64,000 bases of DNA from CAZAXU01 sp964489245 (GCA_964489245.1 CAZAXU010000002.1:1-64000), one strand, 5' to 3'; counted from the stretch's first letter, positions 27,674 through 37,082 are shown. Made by a program: numbers and translations. The notes: generated by a model not told the origin, from the letters alone.

Positions 27674-27728
27674 CAAAAAAAATATTAGACGTTAAATCTC
27701 AATATGTTAAGCTTTATATTTCTCATAA

Positions 27729-27756
27729 AAAAAGAGACTGAAAAATCAGTCTCTTT
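27729..27756 (-). terminator. terminator of the sdhCAB operon
   Basis: Read on the minus strand, AAAGAGACTGA and TCAGTCTCTTT form an 11-bp stem with a short loop, followed by a run of T. It lies about 50 nt after the sdhB stop. Confidence 0.8.
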
Positions 27757-27806
27757 ATATAATTACGGAATTAAATATTTACATCGGAACCGGTCAAAAA
27801 ATATGA

Positions 27807-28550
27807 TTACTTGGCTTGTGCAAATATAAATTCTTTGTTTAAAATAGCAATATTACTCAATGAAATTCCTTTCGGACACTCCACTTCACAAGCTCCGGTA
27901 TTGGTACAACTTCCGAATCCTTCGGCATCCATCACTGCAATCATATTCTGAACACGATCTGCCGCTTCTATGCGTCCTTGAGGCAATTGAGCAAATTGTG
28001 CCACTTTTGCCGATACAAACAACATGGCGGAAGAATTTTTACAAGTTGCCACACAAGCTCCACAGCCAATGCAAGTTGCCGCATCAAAAGCATTATCCGC
28101 ATCTTTTTTAGGAATAGGAATATTGTTGGCATCAACCGATCTTCCCGATGAATTCACGGAAATATATCCTCCGGCTTGTTGAATGCGTTCAAACGCGCTT
28201 CTGTCAACCACCAAATCCTTGATAACCGGAAATCCTTTTGATCTCCAAGGCTCTATATAAATGGTTTCTCCATCTTTGAATTTACGCATATGCAACTGAC
28301 AAGTGGTAATCAGTCTGTCCGGTCCATGTGCTTCTCCATTGATATAGAGTGAGCACATGCCGCAAATACCTTCACGGCAATCGTGGTCAAAGGCGATGGG
28401 TTCGTCTCCTTTGCTGATTAGGTTCTCGTTTAATAAATCCAACATTTCCAAGAAGGACATATCAGATTCAACGCCATCTATTTGATAATCGACCATTCGT
28501 CCTTTGGCGTTTGGTCCATTTTGTCTCCAAATTTTAAGATTTAGTTTCAT
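27807..28550 (-). CDS. sdhB: succinate dehydrogenase/fumarate reductase iron-sulfur subunit
   Basis: 247 aa. The [2Fe-2S] domain has CREGICGMCSLYING (Cys at about 58-66) and a later Cys in TTCQLHMRKF; the two C-terminal clusters have CIGCGACVATCKN and CTNTGACEVECPKGI. It passes electrons from SdhA to the quinone site in SdhC. It is the last gene of sdhC-sdhA-sdhB, 2 nt after sdhA, with a strong terminator behind it. Confidence 0.95.
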   Translation of the reverse strand: MKLNLKIWRQNGPNAKGRMVDYQIDGVESDMSFLEMLDLLNENLISKGDEPIAFDHDCREGICGMCSLYINGEAHGPDRLITTCQLHMRKFKDGETIYIEPWRSKGFPVIKDLVVDRSAFERIQQAGGYISVNSSGRSVDANNIPIPKKDADNAFDAATCIGCGACVATCKNSSAMLFVSAKVAQFAQLPQGRIEAADRVQNMIAVMDAEGFGSCTNTGACEVECPKGISLSNIAILNKEFIFAQAK

Positions 28551-28552
28551 AA

Positions 28553-30610
28553 TTATTTATAGCTTCTGGTTGTTGGTGTAACAAATTCAAATTTAAATTC
28601 TTCCTTATGCAAAGGAGATTCACTGACATTAACTGCCTTTGTGAATCTATCATACGGTTTCGCCGGATATTCCCAAGCTGCCGCATAAGCATAATTCTTA
28701 TCATCACGAAGTGCTTCACCGTCTTCGGTTTGATATTCTTCACGGAAATGTCCTCCGCAAGATTCATTTCTATTCAAAGCATCCAGTGCCAATAATTCTC
28801 CCATTTCTAAGAAATCGGCAACATAACCTGCTTTTTCCAGTTCTTGGTTGAATTCATTTGCTGTTCCCGGAACTTTCACATCTTTCCAAAATTCAGCACG
28901 CAATTCTTGAATTTTTCCAATCGCCTCTTCAAGGTCTTTGGCATTTCTAGACATTCCGGCTTTGTTCCACATAATTTTTCCCAATCTTTTGTGGAAATAG
29001 TCAACTGAATGTTTACCGTTATTGTTGATAAAAAAATCTATTTCTTCTCTCACTTTTTGCTCTGCTTCGTCAAACTCGGGAGTATTCGTTGGAATTTCTC
29101 CTGTTTTGATATAGTCGGCTAAATAATCTCCAATGGTATATGGTAAGACAAAATATCCGTCTGCCAGTCCTTGCATCAAAGCAGATGCTCCCAATCGGTT
29201 TGCTCCGTGGTCAGAGAAATTGGCTTCTCCGATTACAAACAATCCGGGCAAATTGGACTGTAAATCATAATCAACCCACAGTCCTCCCATGGAATAATGG
29301 TTGGCAGGATAAATCATCATCGGTGTTTTATACGGGTTTTCATCTACAATCTTTTCATACATTTGGAAAAGATTTCCATATTTGTTTTCGATAACTTTCT
29401 CTCCTAATTCCGTAATTTTTTCTTTTGACGGATTTTTTATTCCATGAATATAGGCTTGTTCTTTTCCGTATCTTTCAATAGCCGATGCAAAATCCAAATA
29501 AACCGCTTCTCCGGTTTTGTTCACACCATGTCCGGCATCACAACGCTCTTTTGCTGCACGAGAGGCAACATCACGAGGCACCAAGTTTCCGAATGCAGGA
29601 TAACGTCTCTCTAAATAATAGTCTCTATCTTCTTCTGCCAATTCAGTAGGTTTTAATCTCCCTTCTTGAATGGCTTTGGCGTCTTCTAATTTTTTAGGCA
29701 CCCAAATACGTCCGTCATTACGAAGAGATTCCGACATCAAGGTCAGTTTTGATTGATGATCACTACTGCGAGGAATACAGGTGGGATGAATTTGCACAAA
29801 GGCAGGGTTGGCAAAATAAGCTCCCTTTCGATGTGCGCGCCAAATTGAGGTCCCGTTAGATCCCATGGCATTGGTTGACAAGAAATATACATTGCTGTAG
29901 CCTCCGGTTCCAAGAACCACGGCGTGAGCAGAATGTCTTTCAATTTCTCCGGTTACCAGATTTCGAGTAATAATTCCTCGAGCATGTCCATCTACAACCA
30001 CCAAATCTATCATTTCATGGCGATTATACATTTTTACTTTTCCACGGGCTATTTGTCTGTTCAGTGCAGAATATGCGCCGAGCAACAGTTGTTGCCCTGT
30101 TTGACCTTTGGCATAGAATGTTCTGGATACCAACACACCACCAAATGAGCGGTTGTCCAATAATCCACCATAATCACGGGCAAAAGGCACGCCTTGCATC
30201 ACCGCTTGATCAATGATGGCTCCGGAAACTTCAGCCAAACGATAAGTGTTGGCTTCACGTCCGCGATAGTCTCCTCCTTTAATGGTATCATAGAACAATC
30301 TCCAATCACTATCTCCATCATTTTGGTAATTTTTTGATGCATTTATTCCGCCCTGTGCAGCAATGGAATGTGCTCTACGCGGTGAATCCTGAAAAGCAAA
30401 AGCTTTTACATTATAGCCCATTTCTGCCAAAGACGCAGCAGCAGCTCCACCGGCTAATCCTGTTCCTACCACAATAATATCTATATTACGCTTGTTGGCA
30501 GGATTAACCAATCTGATTTTATCTTTATATCTAGTCCATTTTTCGGCTAAAGGTCCTTCGGGAATCTTAGCTTGTAATGGTGTTCCTTCTTTTATATTGA
30601 TTGTTGACAT
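28553..30610 (-). CDS. sdhA: succinate dehydrogenase/fumarate reductase flavoprotein subunit
   Basis: 685 aa. The FAD-binding fold is at IDIIVVGTGLAGGAAAASLAEMGY; the flavin-linking His is in RAHSIAAQGGINASKN, and HRLGASALM-like residues appear as ANRLGASALMQGLADGYF. The size and sequence match the type B enzyme of Bacteroidota, which can run as succinate dehydrogenase or, with menaquinol, as fumarate reductase. It lies 11 nt after sdhC and 2 nt before sdhB. Confidence 0.96.
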   Translation of the reverse strand: MSTINIKEGTPLQAKIPEGPLAEKWTRYKDKIRLVNPANKRNIDIIVVGTGLAGGAAAASLAEMGYNVKAFAFQDSPRRAHSIAAQGGINASKNYQNDGDSDWRLFYDTIKGGDYRGREANTYRLAEVSGAIIDQAVMQGVPFARDYGGLLDNRSFGGVLVSRTFYAKGQTGQQLLLGAYSALNRQIARGKVKMYNRHEMIDLVVVDGHARGIITRNLVTGEIERHSAHAVVLGTGGYSNVYFLSTNAMGSNGTSIWRAHRKGAYFANPAFVQIHPTCIPRSSDHQSKLTLMSESLRNDGRIWVPKKLEDAKAIQEGRLKPTELAEEDRDYYLERRYPAFGNLVPRDVASRAAKERCDAGHGVNKTGEAVYLDFASAIERYGKEQAYIHGIKNPSKEKITELGEKVIENKYGNLFQMYEKIVDENPYKTPMMIYPANHYSMGGLWVDYDLQSNLPGLFVIGEANFSDHGANRLGASALMQGLADGYFVLPYTIGDYLADYIKTGEIPTNTPEFDEAEQKVREEIDFFINNNGKHSVDYFHKRLGKIMWNKAGMSRNAKDLEEAIGKIQELRAEFWKDVKVPGTANEFNQELEKAGYVADFLEMGELLALDALNRNESCGGHFREEYQTEDGEALRDDKNYAYAAAWEYPAKPYDRFTKAVNVSESPLHKEEFKFEFVTPTTRSYK

Positions 30611-30621
30611 AATTAATATTT

Positions 30622-31254
30622 TTAATTAAAATAGAAATAGATTGCGATTGCTGAAAATCCAAATGCTACTACAAAAGCAACAATGTTTCCTAGTACAACC
30701 AAAGGTTTATTACATTTCTCTCTGGGTGTTCCCAAAGATTGAAAAGCCGATTGGAATCCATGACTGAGATGAATGCCCAATGATATAAACGCAAATACAT
30801 ACAAAGCTGTAAATACAGGCTCCTTAAACAAACCTATGACCAATGCATAATGATCTGTAATGTCTTGTGTTTTGAAAGGGATAAAATAATTGTAAAAATG
30901 CACCAGCAAGAATACAAGCACACCCAAGCCTGTCCAAATCATGTTTCTGGACGCCCATGAGGCAGCCGCTGCCTGATTATTTTTTACATACTTAACCGGA
31001 CGCTTGGAACTGTTGGTCAATTCAAGATAAATCCCCATACCGATATGAAAGATAAACCCTAAAAACAGAATAGGCTGCATCACCTGAATCAATGGATTTG
31101 TGCCCATAAACTCAACCGCTGCATCAAAAGCTTCTTTGCCCGGATAGATTAAGGCCAAATTAATAGCAAGATGAACAAAAATGAACACCACCAAGAACAA
31201 CCCTGATAATGCCATTGCTATTTTTTTTGCTACTGAAGATTTTAAAATACTCAT
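30622..31254 (-). CDS. sdhC: succinate dehydrogenase cytochrome b subunit (type B)
   Basis: 210 aa from ATG 31254 (MSILKSSVAKKIAMALSGLF); the ATG at 31284 would add ten residues not typical of the family. Five membrane helices and histidines in FVHLAINLAL, FHIGMGIYLEL, LVHFYNYF and IHLSHGFQSAFQSLG fit a single-subunit dihaem membrane anchor, as in Wolinella-type quinol:fumarate reductase. It is the first gene of the sdh operon. Confidence 0.93.
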   Translation of the reverse strand: MSILKSSVAKKIAMALSGLFLVVFIFVHLAINLALIYPGKEAFDAAVEFMGTNPLIQVMQPILFLGFIFHIGMGIYLELTNSSKRPVKYVKNNQAAAASWASRNMIWTGLGVLVFLLVHFYNYFIPFKTQDITDHYALVIGLFKEPVFTALYVFAFISLGIHLSHGFQSAFQSLGTPREKCNKPLVVLGNIVAFVVAFGFSAIAIYFYFN

Positions 31255-31281
31255 AGTAGTTTTTGTTTTTTTAGTTACTAG

Positions 31282-31289
31282 CAAATGTA
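31282..31289 (-). promoter_or_regulatory. -7 box (TACATTTG) of the sdhCAB operon
   Basis: The minus-strand sequence TACATTTG exactly fits TAnnTTTG and lies 28 nt upstream of the sdhC ATG. The -33 region is not well conserved. Confidence 0.45.
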
Positions 31290-31372
31290 CAATATTATGG
31301 GTAGCGTTAATTGACTTATCTCATTTTTTAAATATAATTTCATTAACTTTGTTTAAAATAAAACAATAGAAA

Positions 31373-31610
31373 ATGAACATGATAAAAAAACACATTTTAA
31401 GCTTATTTATTGTCCTTTTAAGCATTTAGTTAAGCGCATCAAAGCTTTTTGATTAAAGCAGCGGAATCACCAGTGGGTATGGTTCTTGACGAAACAAGCA
31501 TCAGAAAGACCGACTCACACAAAACAGACTGACTTAAGGCATATTTATCTGCAGGAATTTATTTTATCAAAATAAGAAAATTTATTAAAAAAATAATTTT
31601 CTTATACACA
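31373..31610 (+). pseudogene. decayed T9SS cargo gene remnant
   Basis: ATG at 31373 opens a signal-peptide-like run (MNMIKKHILSLFIVLLSI) that stops at TAG. Several more stops follow, and then in another frame from about 31536 comes KAYLSAGIYFIKIRKFIKKI, which looks like the end of a type A sorting domain (usually L-x-x-GIYFIKI... with a basic tail). The piece before it (MVLDETSIRKTDSHKTD) could be the rest of that domain. So an export signal and a sorting tail survive within 240 bp, with the body lost. It fills most of the 413-bp space between sdhC and hemolysin III. Seen by eye; not proven by homology. Confidence 0.45.
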
Positions 31611-31667
31611 ATATTTATAGCCTGCCTTTGCGTTTGTTATCAAAAAAAATATTTAAAAATATCTATA

Positions 31668-32306
31668 ATGACCATTGAAGCACACACCTACGATTACAAA
31701 GAAGAATTCTGGAATGTTCTCACACACGGATTGGGTTTAGTTTTCAGTATTTTTGCACTGGTATTATTGATTGTACATGCCGGCTTGCATCAAAATGTTT
31801 GGCATATTGTCAGTTACAGCATCTACGGCACCACATTGGTTATTTTATATCTTGCATCCACATTATATCATGCTTCGAGAACACCAAAAATCAGAAAGAA
31901 ATTGAATGTTTTTGATCATGCCTCCATCTATCTTCTGATTGCCGGAACATATACGCCTTTTCTTTTGATCAGTCTGCACGGGCCTTGGGGATGGTCACTC
32001 TTTGCCGTTGTGTGGAGTCTTGCCATCATAGGGATAGTACTGAAACTATTTTTTACCGGTCGATATGATAAAATATCTACTTTATTTTATGTCGTCATGG
32101 GCTGGATGATTGTGATTGCCATCAAACCTTTGATTGCCGCACTTCCTTCTGATGGTCTTTTCTGGCTGGTTGCCGGAGGAATCGGTTATAGTTTGGGAGC
32201 CATTTTCTATTTATTTCACAAGCTGCCATACAATCATGCCATTTTTCATGTCTTTGTTCTTTTGGGCAGTTGTTTTCACTTCATTGCCGTTTTTTTCTAT
32301 GTATAA
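31668..32306 (+). CDS. hemolysin III (PAQR/YqfA) family membrane protein
   Basis: 212 aa with seven predicted membrane segments. The conserved EFWNVLTHGLG, STLYHASRTPKIRKKLNVFDHASIYLLIAGTYTPF and a closing HAIFHVFVLLGSCFHF contain the Ser/His/Asp set typical of the family (a probable metal site shared with ceramidases and PAQR receptors). Function in bacteria is unclear. The gene is preceded by the degraded T9SS remnant and is convergent with the glycosyltransferase gene. Confidence 0.9.
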   Translation: MTIEAHTYDYKEEFWNVLTHGLGLVFSIFALVLLIVHAGLHQNVWHIVSYSIYGTTLVILYLASTLYHASRTPKIRKKLNVFDHASIYLLIAGTYTPFLLISLHGPWGWSLFAVVWSLAIIGIVLKLFFTGRYDKISTLFYVVMGWMIVIAIKPLIAALPSDGLFWLVAGGIGYSLGAIFYLFHKLPYNHAIFHVFVLLGSCFHFIAVFFYV

Positions 32307-32322
32307 ATTTTTAAATAAAAAC

Positions 32323-32355
32323 CGGTCTAAAGAATATTATTTCTTTTTCAGACCG
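32323..32355 (+). terminator. shared stem-loop between hemolysin III and glycosyltransferase
   Basis: CGGTCT (32323-32328) pairs with AGACCG (32350-32355), with additional AAGAA/TTCTTT pairing inside. It overlaps the last codons of the convergent glycosyltransferase gene. There is no clean T-run, so termination is plausible but not certain. Confidence 0.4.
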
Positions 32356-33467
32356 AGGATACTAAAAAAGAAACCAAACAAAATAACCTGAACGCCTAAA
32401 AGCATTAAAACCACCGAAGGAATAATTGTTTTTAGGAAAACGCTTCCCGGCATATCACCCGATGAACCGACAGAAAACCAAAACAGACCTATTCCAAACA
32501 GTACGGATAAGAATCCGAAAAAAATTCCTTTTTCCAAAGTAAAGAATTCAAAAAAACTATCATACCGATTGCTTTTAGGCAACAAATTATTGGACACGGC
32601 ATAGACTTTTGTCAATCCGTAGAAAGTGACGAATTGAAATCCTATTAAAAAAATACCGGCGGAAAGCGGCAGATAGTTCAATAAAATATTTGATGATACA
32701 TCTTCTATGCTCAAATAGAAAAAACCTAAAAATCCCAGCATCATCAGAAAAAATCCGGGGATTAAAAACAGCCAACGCGGACTGTATAATAAAAGAAATC
32801 TCAGATGTCTCCAACCGTCACGCCAAGGTTTTAAATGTGGCGCTCTTGAGCGCATATCCGGATACATAATGATGGGAACTTCTGTTGTTTTAAGTTTGGC
32901 AAAACTGGCTTTGACAATCATTTCGGAGGCAAATTCCATCCCTGAAGTTTGCAAATTCATTCTGTTGTAGGCATCTTTTGTAAATCCGCGCAAACCGGAA
33001 TGAAAATCTCGGATATTTGTCTTGAAGAATAATCGACCGAGGAATGAAAGAATCGGATTGCCTATATATCTATTTTTAAATGACATGGCTCCTTTAGAAA
33101 TTCCTCCTTTGAATCTGTTTCCCACAATCAATTCATAGCCATCTCTGAGCTTTTCTATAAAAGGATATATTGCCGTGAAATCATGGCTATTATCTGCATC
33201 GCCCATAATAATATAGCCGCCTTTGGCTGCGTCAATGCCTCCACGCAATGCGTTTCCATAGCCTTTTTCCTTCACATGAACCACTCTTGCACCCATTTGT
33301 TCGGCTATAGCAACAGAATTGTCCGTACTGCCATTATCCGCTACGATAATTTCTGTTTCCACCTGATGGTTTCTGATAAAAGTCAATGCCATCTCAATGG
33401 ATTTTCCAAGCGTTTCTTCCTCATTGAGACAAGGAATGACAATGGATAATTCCGGCTGATTCATCAC
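32337..33467 (-). CDS. family 2 glycosyltransferase with C-terminal membrane segments
   Basis: 376 aa. The GT-A nucleotide-sugar domain has LSIVIPCLNEEETLG, EIIVADNGSTDNS and the metal-binding GDADNS (D90, D92). RFKGGISKGAMSFKNRYIGNPIL and FHSGLRGF are like dolichol/polyprenyl-phosphate sugar synthases (DPM1/GtrB). From about residue 230 four membrane segments follow, as in the GtrB-like form. It probably makes a polyprenyl-phosphate-linked sugar. The next gene upstream encodes a GT-C-like membrane protein that could use that donor; they are 41 nt apart. Confidence 0.88.
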   Translation of the reverse strand: MMNQPELSIVIPCLNEEETLGKSIEMALTFIRNHQVETEIIVADNGSTDNSVAIAEQMGARVVHVKEKGYGNALRGGIDAAKGGYIIMGDADNSHDFTAIYPFIEKLRDGYELIVGNRFKGGISKGAMSFKNRYIGNPILSFLGRLFFKTNIRDFHSGLRGFTKDAYNRMNLQTSGMEFASEMIVKASFAKLKTTEVPIIMYPDMRSRAPHLKPWRDGWRHLRFLLLYSPRWLFLIPGFFLMMLGFLGFFYLSIEDVSSNILLNYLPLSAGIFLIGFQFVTFYGLTKVYAVSNNLLPKSNRYDSFFEFFTLEKGIFFGFLSVLFGIGLFWFSVGSSGDMPGSVFLKTIIPSVVLMLLGVQVILFGFFFSILGLKKK

Positions 33468-33508
33468 TGTTTGATTTTTACGGGATAATATGGTAACAAA
33501 TATAAGCT

Positions 33509-35056
33509 TTATTTATATAACCTGATTTGCAAATCAATCGAATCCAGCACTTGCCTTTCTTTGGTATTGTATCCTTCAAACTGATAGGCTTTACAATTGA
33601 GATAATGCGGTTTTTTATAAATCAGAACAGCATTTTTTTTAGGCATGTATGCATGATACTTGCGTATATCATCCACAGGAAAAACAATGCACGTATTCAC
33701 GGCCGTAATTGTATCTTCTGCATTTGTTTTGTCGACTTCGTCTAAAAAACGAGATGGTAAATCCGACCAACTGTCTTCATATTCAAAAATTTCATGAATA
33801 TTTTCCTTTTTGAGATGTCTCAAGTATGTCCAATAAACATCTTTGGGATAAGCAATCTCAAAGAAAGCATTCATCTGAAAGAAATAGGTCACAAAAAACA
33901 CGAGAGATAATAAAAGAACCGAAAATTTCTTGATTGGGTCGGATATTTTAAGTTTCCAAATTGCATAAACCATGAAAATGGCTAGGATTGGCATAAATTG
34001 GTGCATTTGTCTGATATAAACCGTCATTTTATGTCCGAAATAGCCCAAACCGGTGTGAAAGAAATACATCAAAGAAAAAGACAGAAAAATAATATGCAAT
34101 ATGCTTTCGTTTTTTTGCTTGTTTTTGTAGATTGACATAAGGAGTATGAATCCGGCAAGTCCTAACATATAAGCCCAGCCTATGCTGCCTTCAACCTCAT
34201 AAAAATATTTGAACAAATAATAAAAAGATTCGTCATAATCTCCCTGCGTGATGGTTTGAGATAAATTTGTCAAATTCCCGACATAAGAAGTGTGCACCAA
34301 TCTCGACAGAAATTCGGTGAGTGCAAATGTGATTGTACTTCCTGCCACATAGCTTGCAGAAAGCCAAATGAATTTTCTCAAATGAGATTTAATCAAGTTG
34401 AAATGAATGCCTAAAAACACAAAAAACAGTGCAAAAAAAGCCATGTAAAATGTGGGGTATATCAAAAAAGAAAATGCAGCAATCACACCAAAGAAAAAAG
34501 ATTGTTTATAGCCGGGTTTTTCTTTGTTTATATAGGATTTCACCAATCGGTATAGCAGGTAAACCAGGAACAGTAAACTGGTATCATAAGGATATATATG
34601 TCTTAAATAGGCATAAGAATTAATCAAAACACTATAGCTTAAAATGCTGAAAAGCGCATAGAATTTGCTTTTAAAAATCAGCAAAGCCAATTTATATAAA
34701 TAATACAAAATCAAAACGTAGATCAGCATGTTAAACACGAACAATACATACATATTTTTTGTTTCGAAAAAATTGAGATGAAAAAGCTTTGCCGTGACAA
34801 ACTGAAAGCTTGCCGGTATGGTTTTAATCAAAACTTCCAGGGGTCTTCCGCGTGCTGAGAACAGAGAATTCACAAATCCGGATACATCAAAATTAAATAA
34901 GCGTTTGAGTGCGCTCCACGACCAAAAATAAAGTGTTTCATCCGGTTCGTTCAGATAGCCCAAAGGCATCAACCTGAACTTATATAAATTGCTGACCACA
35001 AGCAAAAAACACAAGAATGACACATAGAATTTTCTCGATATTTTTTTATGCAACAT
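33509..35056 (-). CDS. GT-C-like polytopic membrane glycosyltransferase candidate
   Basis: 515 aa from ATG 35056 (MLHKKISRKFYV); the ATG at 35098 adds a polar tail. About eleven membrane segments are followed by a soluble C-terminal part. The first outside loop has NEPDE (residues 36-40), matching the acidic motif that GT-C enzymes such as PMT and ArnT use. The gene directly precedes a polyprenyl-phosphate sugar synthase-like gene, which supports transfer of a lipid-linked sugar to an envelope acceptor. I cannot name the acceptor. Confidence 0.6.
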   Translation of the reverse strand: MLHKKISRKFYVSFLCFLLVVSNLYKFRLMPLGYLNEPDETLYFWSWSALKRLFNFDVSGFVNSLFSARGRPLEVLIKTIPASFQFVTAKLFHLNFFETKNMYVLFVFNMLIYVLILYYLYKLALLIFKSKFYALFSILSYSVLINSYAYLRHIYPYDTSLLFLVYLLYRLVKSYINKEKPGYKQSFFFGVIAAFSFLIYPTFYMAFFALFFVFLGIHFNLIKSHLRKFIWLSASYVAGSTITFALTEFLSRLVHTSYVGNLTNLSQTITQGDYDESFYYLFKYFYEVEGSIGWAYMLGLAGFILLMSIYKNKQKNESILHIIFLSFSLMYFFHTGLGYFGHKMTVYIRQMHQFMPILAIFMVYAIWKLKISDPIKKFSVLLLSLVFFVTYFFQMNAFFEIAYPKDVYWTYLRHLKKENIHEIFEYEDSWSDLPSRFLDEVDKTNAEDTITAVNTCIVFPVDDIRKYHAYMPKKNAVLIYKKPHYLNCKAYQFEGYNTKERQVLDSIDLQIRLYK

Positions 35057-35248
35057 AATCGCTTTGTGTTTTTTTGCATTAGCCTCGCATTGTTGCAAAT
35101 ATACTTTATAAATATGAATTATGAATCCGAAAACACATCACACGAAAAAAGTTTCGAAATCGGTAGAAAAAAATAACAAAAATATTTCCGACTTTTGACT
35201 TTTCTCTTCTCAAAAATAATCCTTATTTTTACCACAAATTTTTCGGCT

Positions 35249-35521
35249 ATGAAAATAGAAAAAGACATCTTAATAGAAGATTTGGTCGAGGACTATCCTT
35301 TTGCAGAAGAATATCTTCGTGTCAAAGGCATCAAATGCATTCGTTGCGGTGAGCCCATTTGGGGAACACTTGAAGATGCTTGCAAAGAAAAAAGTTTTTC
35401 TGAGCAAGATATCGAGCAAATCGTTACGGAACTAAACGAAATCAATAAAAATCAAAATAATAATGAGCAAAAAAATCAACATACAAGAAGTATTGACACG
35501 ACTCGGCTTGACCGAGGTTAA
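35249..35521 (+). CDS. DUF1858-type small cysteine protein
   Basis: 90 aa from ATG 35249; an upstream start at 35195 gives an unrelated hydrophobic lead. The DUF1858 pattern is clear: KDILIEDLVEDYPFAEEYLRVKGIKCIRCGEPIWGTLEDACKEK (quoted in part: CIRCG then TLEDACKEK), a small helical domain that often precedes hybrid-cluster or redox proteins. Residues after about 66 (NKNQNNNEQ onward) are low-complexity and overlap the aldehyde dehydrogenase gene by 59 nt, so the true C-terminus may end earlier (see findings). Confidence 0.75.
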   Translation: MKIEKDILIEDLVEDYPFAEEYLRVKGIKCIRCGEPIWGTLEDACKEKSFSEQDIEQIVTELNEINKNQNNNEQKNQHTRSIDTTRLDRG

Positions 35522-37022
35522 CTCAGGCGTTTCTACCGGAACCAAATGGCATGACACCGAAGGAAAAATAAATGATTCTTATTCGCCCGTTGACGGCAGT
35601 CTGATTGCGAGTGTAAAAACCGCTACACTCAACGACTATGAAATGGTTATCAAAAAAGCACAAACCGCTTTCAAAGAGTGGCGTATGACACCGGCTCCCG
35701 TTCGTGCAGAAGTGGTGCGTCAAATTGGCAATGCTCTTCGCGATGCAAAAGATGATCTCGGCGCATTGGTGAGTTATGAAATGGGAAAAATATTTGTAGA
35801 AGGCGTGGGAGAAGTACAAGAAATGATTGACATTTGTGACTTTGCCGCCGGACAAGCTAGAACCATGAACGGTTTTAATCTGCAATCGGAACGTCCTTCT
35901 CATCGATTGATGGAACAATATCAGCCGTTGGGCGTTGTTGGAATCATTTCATCTTTCAACTTTCCCGTGGCCGTTTGGATGTGGAATGCGGCACTTGCCA
36001 TAACCGCCGGAGATGTTGTGCTTTGGAAACCCTCGTCAAAAACACCTTTGACTGCCATTGCCTCACATAAAATTATTGAAAAAGTGTTGAAAGACAATAA
36101 TGTTCCCGAGGGTGTATTCAACTTGGTCATTGGACGTTCATCCGTAATGGGCGACAACTTCTTGGATGACAAACGTGTTCCCTTGATTTCCATGACAGGA
36201 TCTACCGCCATCGGAAAACGTGTGGGCGAACGTGTTGGAAAGCGATTGGGAAAAACCATCTTGGAATTGGGAGGAAACAACGCTGTAATTGTTACACCCA
36301 AAGCCAATCTCAATATGGCACTAATGTCAACCGTATTCGGAACCGTTGGAACAGCGGGACAACGTTGCACATCTACACGCCGTATCATTCTTCACGAAGA
36401 TATTTATGAAGATTTTAAAAATAAAATGGTTAATGCCTATAAAAAAATAAAAAATAAAATCGGCAGCCCGCTGGACAGCAACACTTTGATTGGTCCGCTG
36501 CATGATATTCACGCCGTAAACCAGTTTAAACATGCTATTGAGCAGGTGCAAAAAGAAGGAGGAAAGATGGTTTTCGGTGGAGAAATTTTAGAAGGAGAAG
36601 GCTTTGAAACCGGAACTTATGTTGTTCCTGCCATTGCCGAGGCAGAAAATCATTTTGAAATTGTGCAAGAAGAGACTTTTGCCCCTATTGTCTATTTGAT
36701 TAAGTATAAAGGTGATGTTGAAAATGCCATTGCCATCAATAACGATGTGCCACAAGGATTATCGTCTGCCATTTTTACACAAGATATGCAAGAGACTGAA
36801 AAATTCTATTCGGCTATGGGCTCGGATTGTGGAATTGCCAATGTAAATGCCGGAACTTCAGGTGCTGAAATAGGCGGAGCCTTTGGTGGAGAAAAAGAAA
36901 CCGGAGGAGGTCGCGAATCAGGATCTGATGCTTGGAAAGTTTATATGAGACGCCAAACCACAACTGTCAACTATAGTTCAGATTTGCCCTTGGCACAAGG
37001 CATCACATTTGATTTGGACTAA
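35463..37022 (+). CDS. ALDH7-like aldehyde dehydrogenase (piperideine-6-carboxylate type)
   Basis: 519 aa. The NAD fold and catalytic residues are in GVVGIISSFNFPVAVWMWN, LELGGNNAVIV (Glu) and TAGQRCTSTRR (nucleophilic Cys). The sequence resembles the ALDH7/AmaB group that oxidises alpha-aminoadipic semialdehyde in lysine degradation. The family is broad and other aldehydes are possible. It overlaps the DUF1858 gene and is followed by a strong terminator. Confidence 0.85.
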   Translation: MSKKINIQEVLTRLGLTEVNSGVSTGTKWHDTEGKINDSYSPVDGSLIASVKTATLNDYEMVIKKAQTAFKEWRMTPAPVRAEVVRQIGNALRDAKDDLGALVSYEMGKIFVEGVGEVQEMIDICDFAAGQARTMNGFNLQSERPSHRLMEQYQPLGVVGIISSFNFPVAVWMWNAALAITAGDVVLWKPSSKTPLTAIASHKIIEKVLKDNNVPEGVFNLVIGRSSVMGDNFLDDKRVPLISMTGSTAIGKRVGERVGKRLGKTILELGGNNAVIVTPKANLNMALMSTVFGTVGTAGQRCTSTRRIILHEDIYEDFKNKMVNAYKKIKNKIGSPLDSNTLIGPLHDIHAVNQFKHAIEQVQKEGGKMVFGGEILEGEGFETGTYVVPAIAEAENHFEIVQEETFAPIVYLIKYKGDVENAIAINNDVPQGLSSAIFTQDMQETEKFYSAMGSDCGIANVNAGTSGAEIGGAFGGEKETGGGRESGSDAWKVYMRRQTTTVNYSSDLPLAQGITFDLD

Positions 37023-37045
37023 AATTAATTATAAATAACCAAATA

Positions 37046-37082
37046 AAAACCCTTTCACGGCAAGACCATGAAAGGGTTTTTT
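37046..37082 (+). terminator. bidirectional terminator after the aldehyde dehydrogenase
   Basis: AAAACCCTTTCA and TGAAAGGGTTTT form a 12-bp stem with an 11-nt loop, followed by TTTT. Read on the minus strand it is also followed by T-rich sequence, so it serves the convergent DUF5686 gene as well. Confidence 0.85.
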
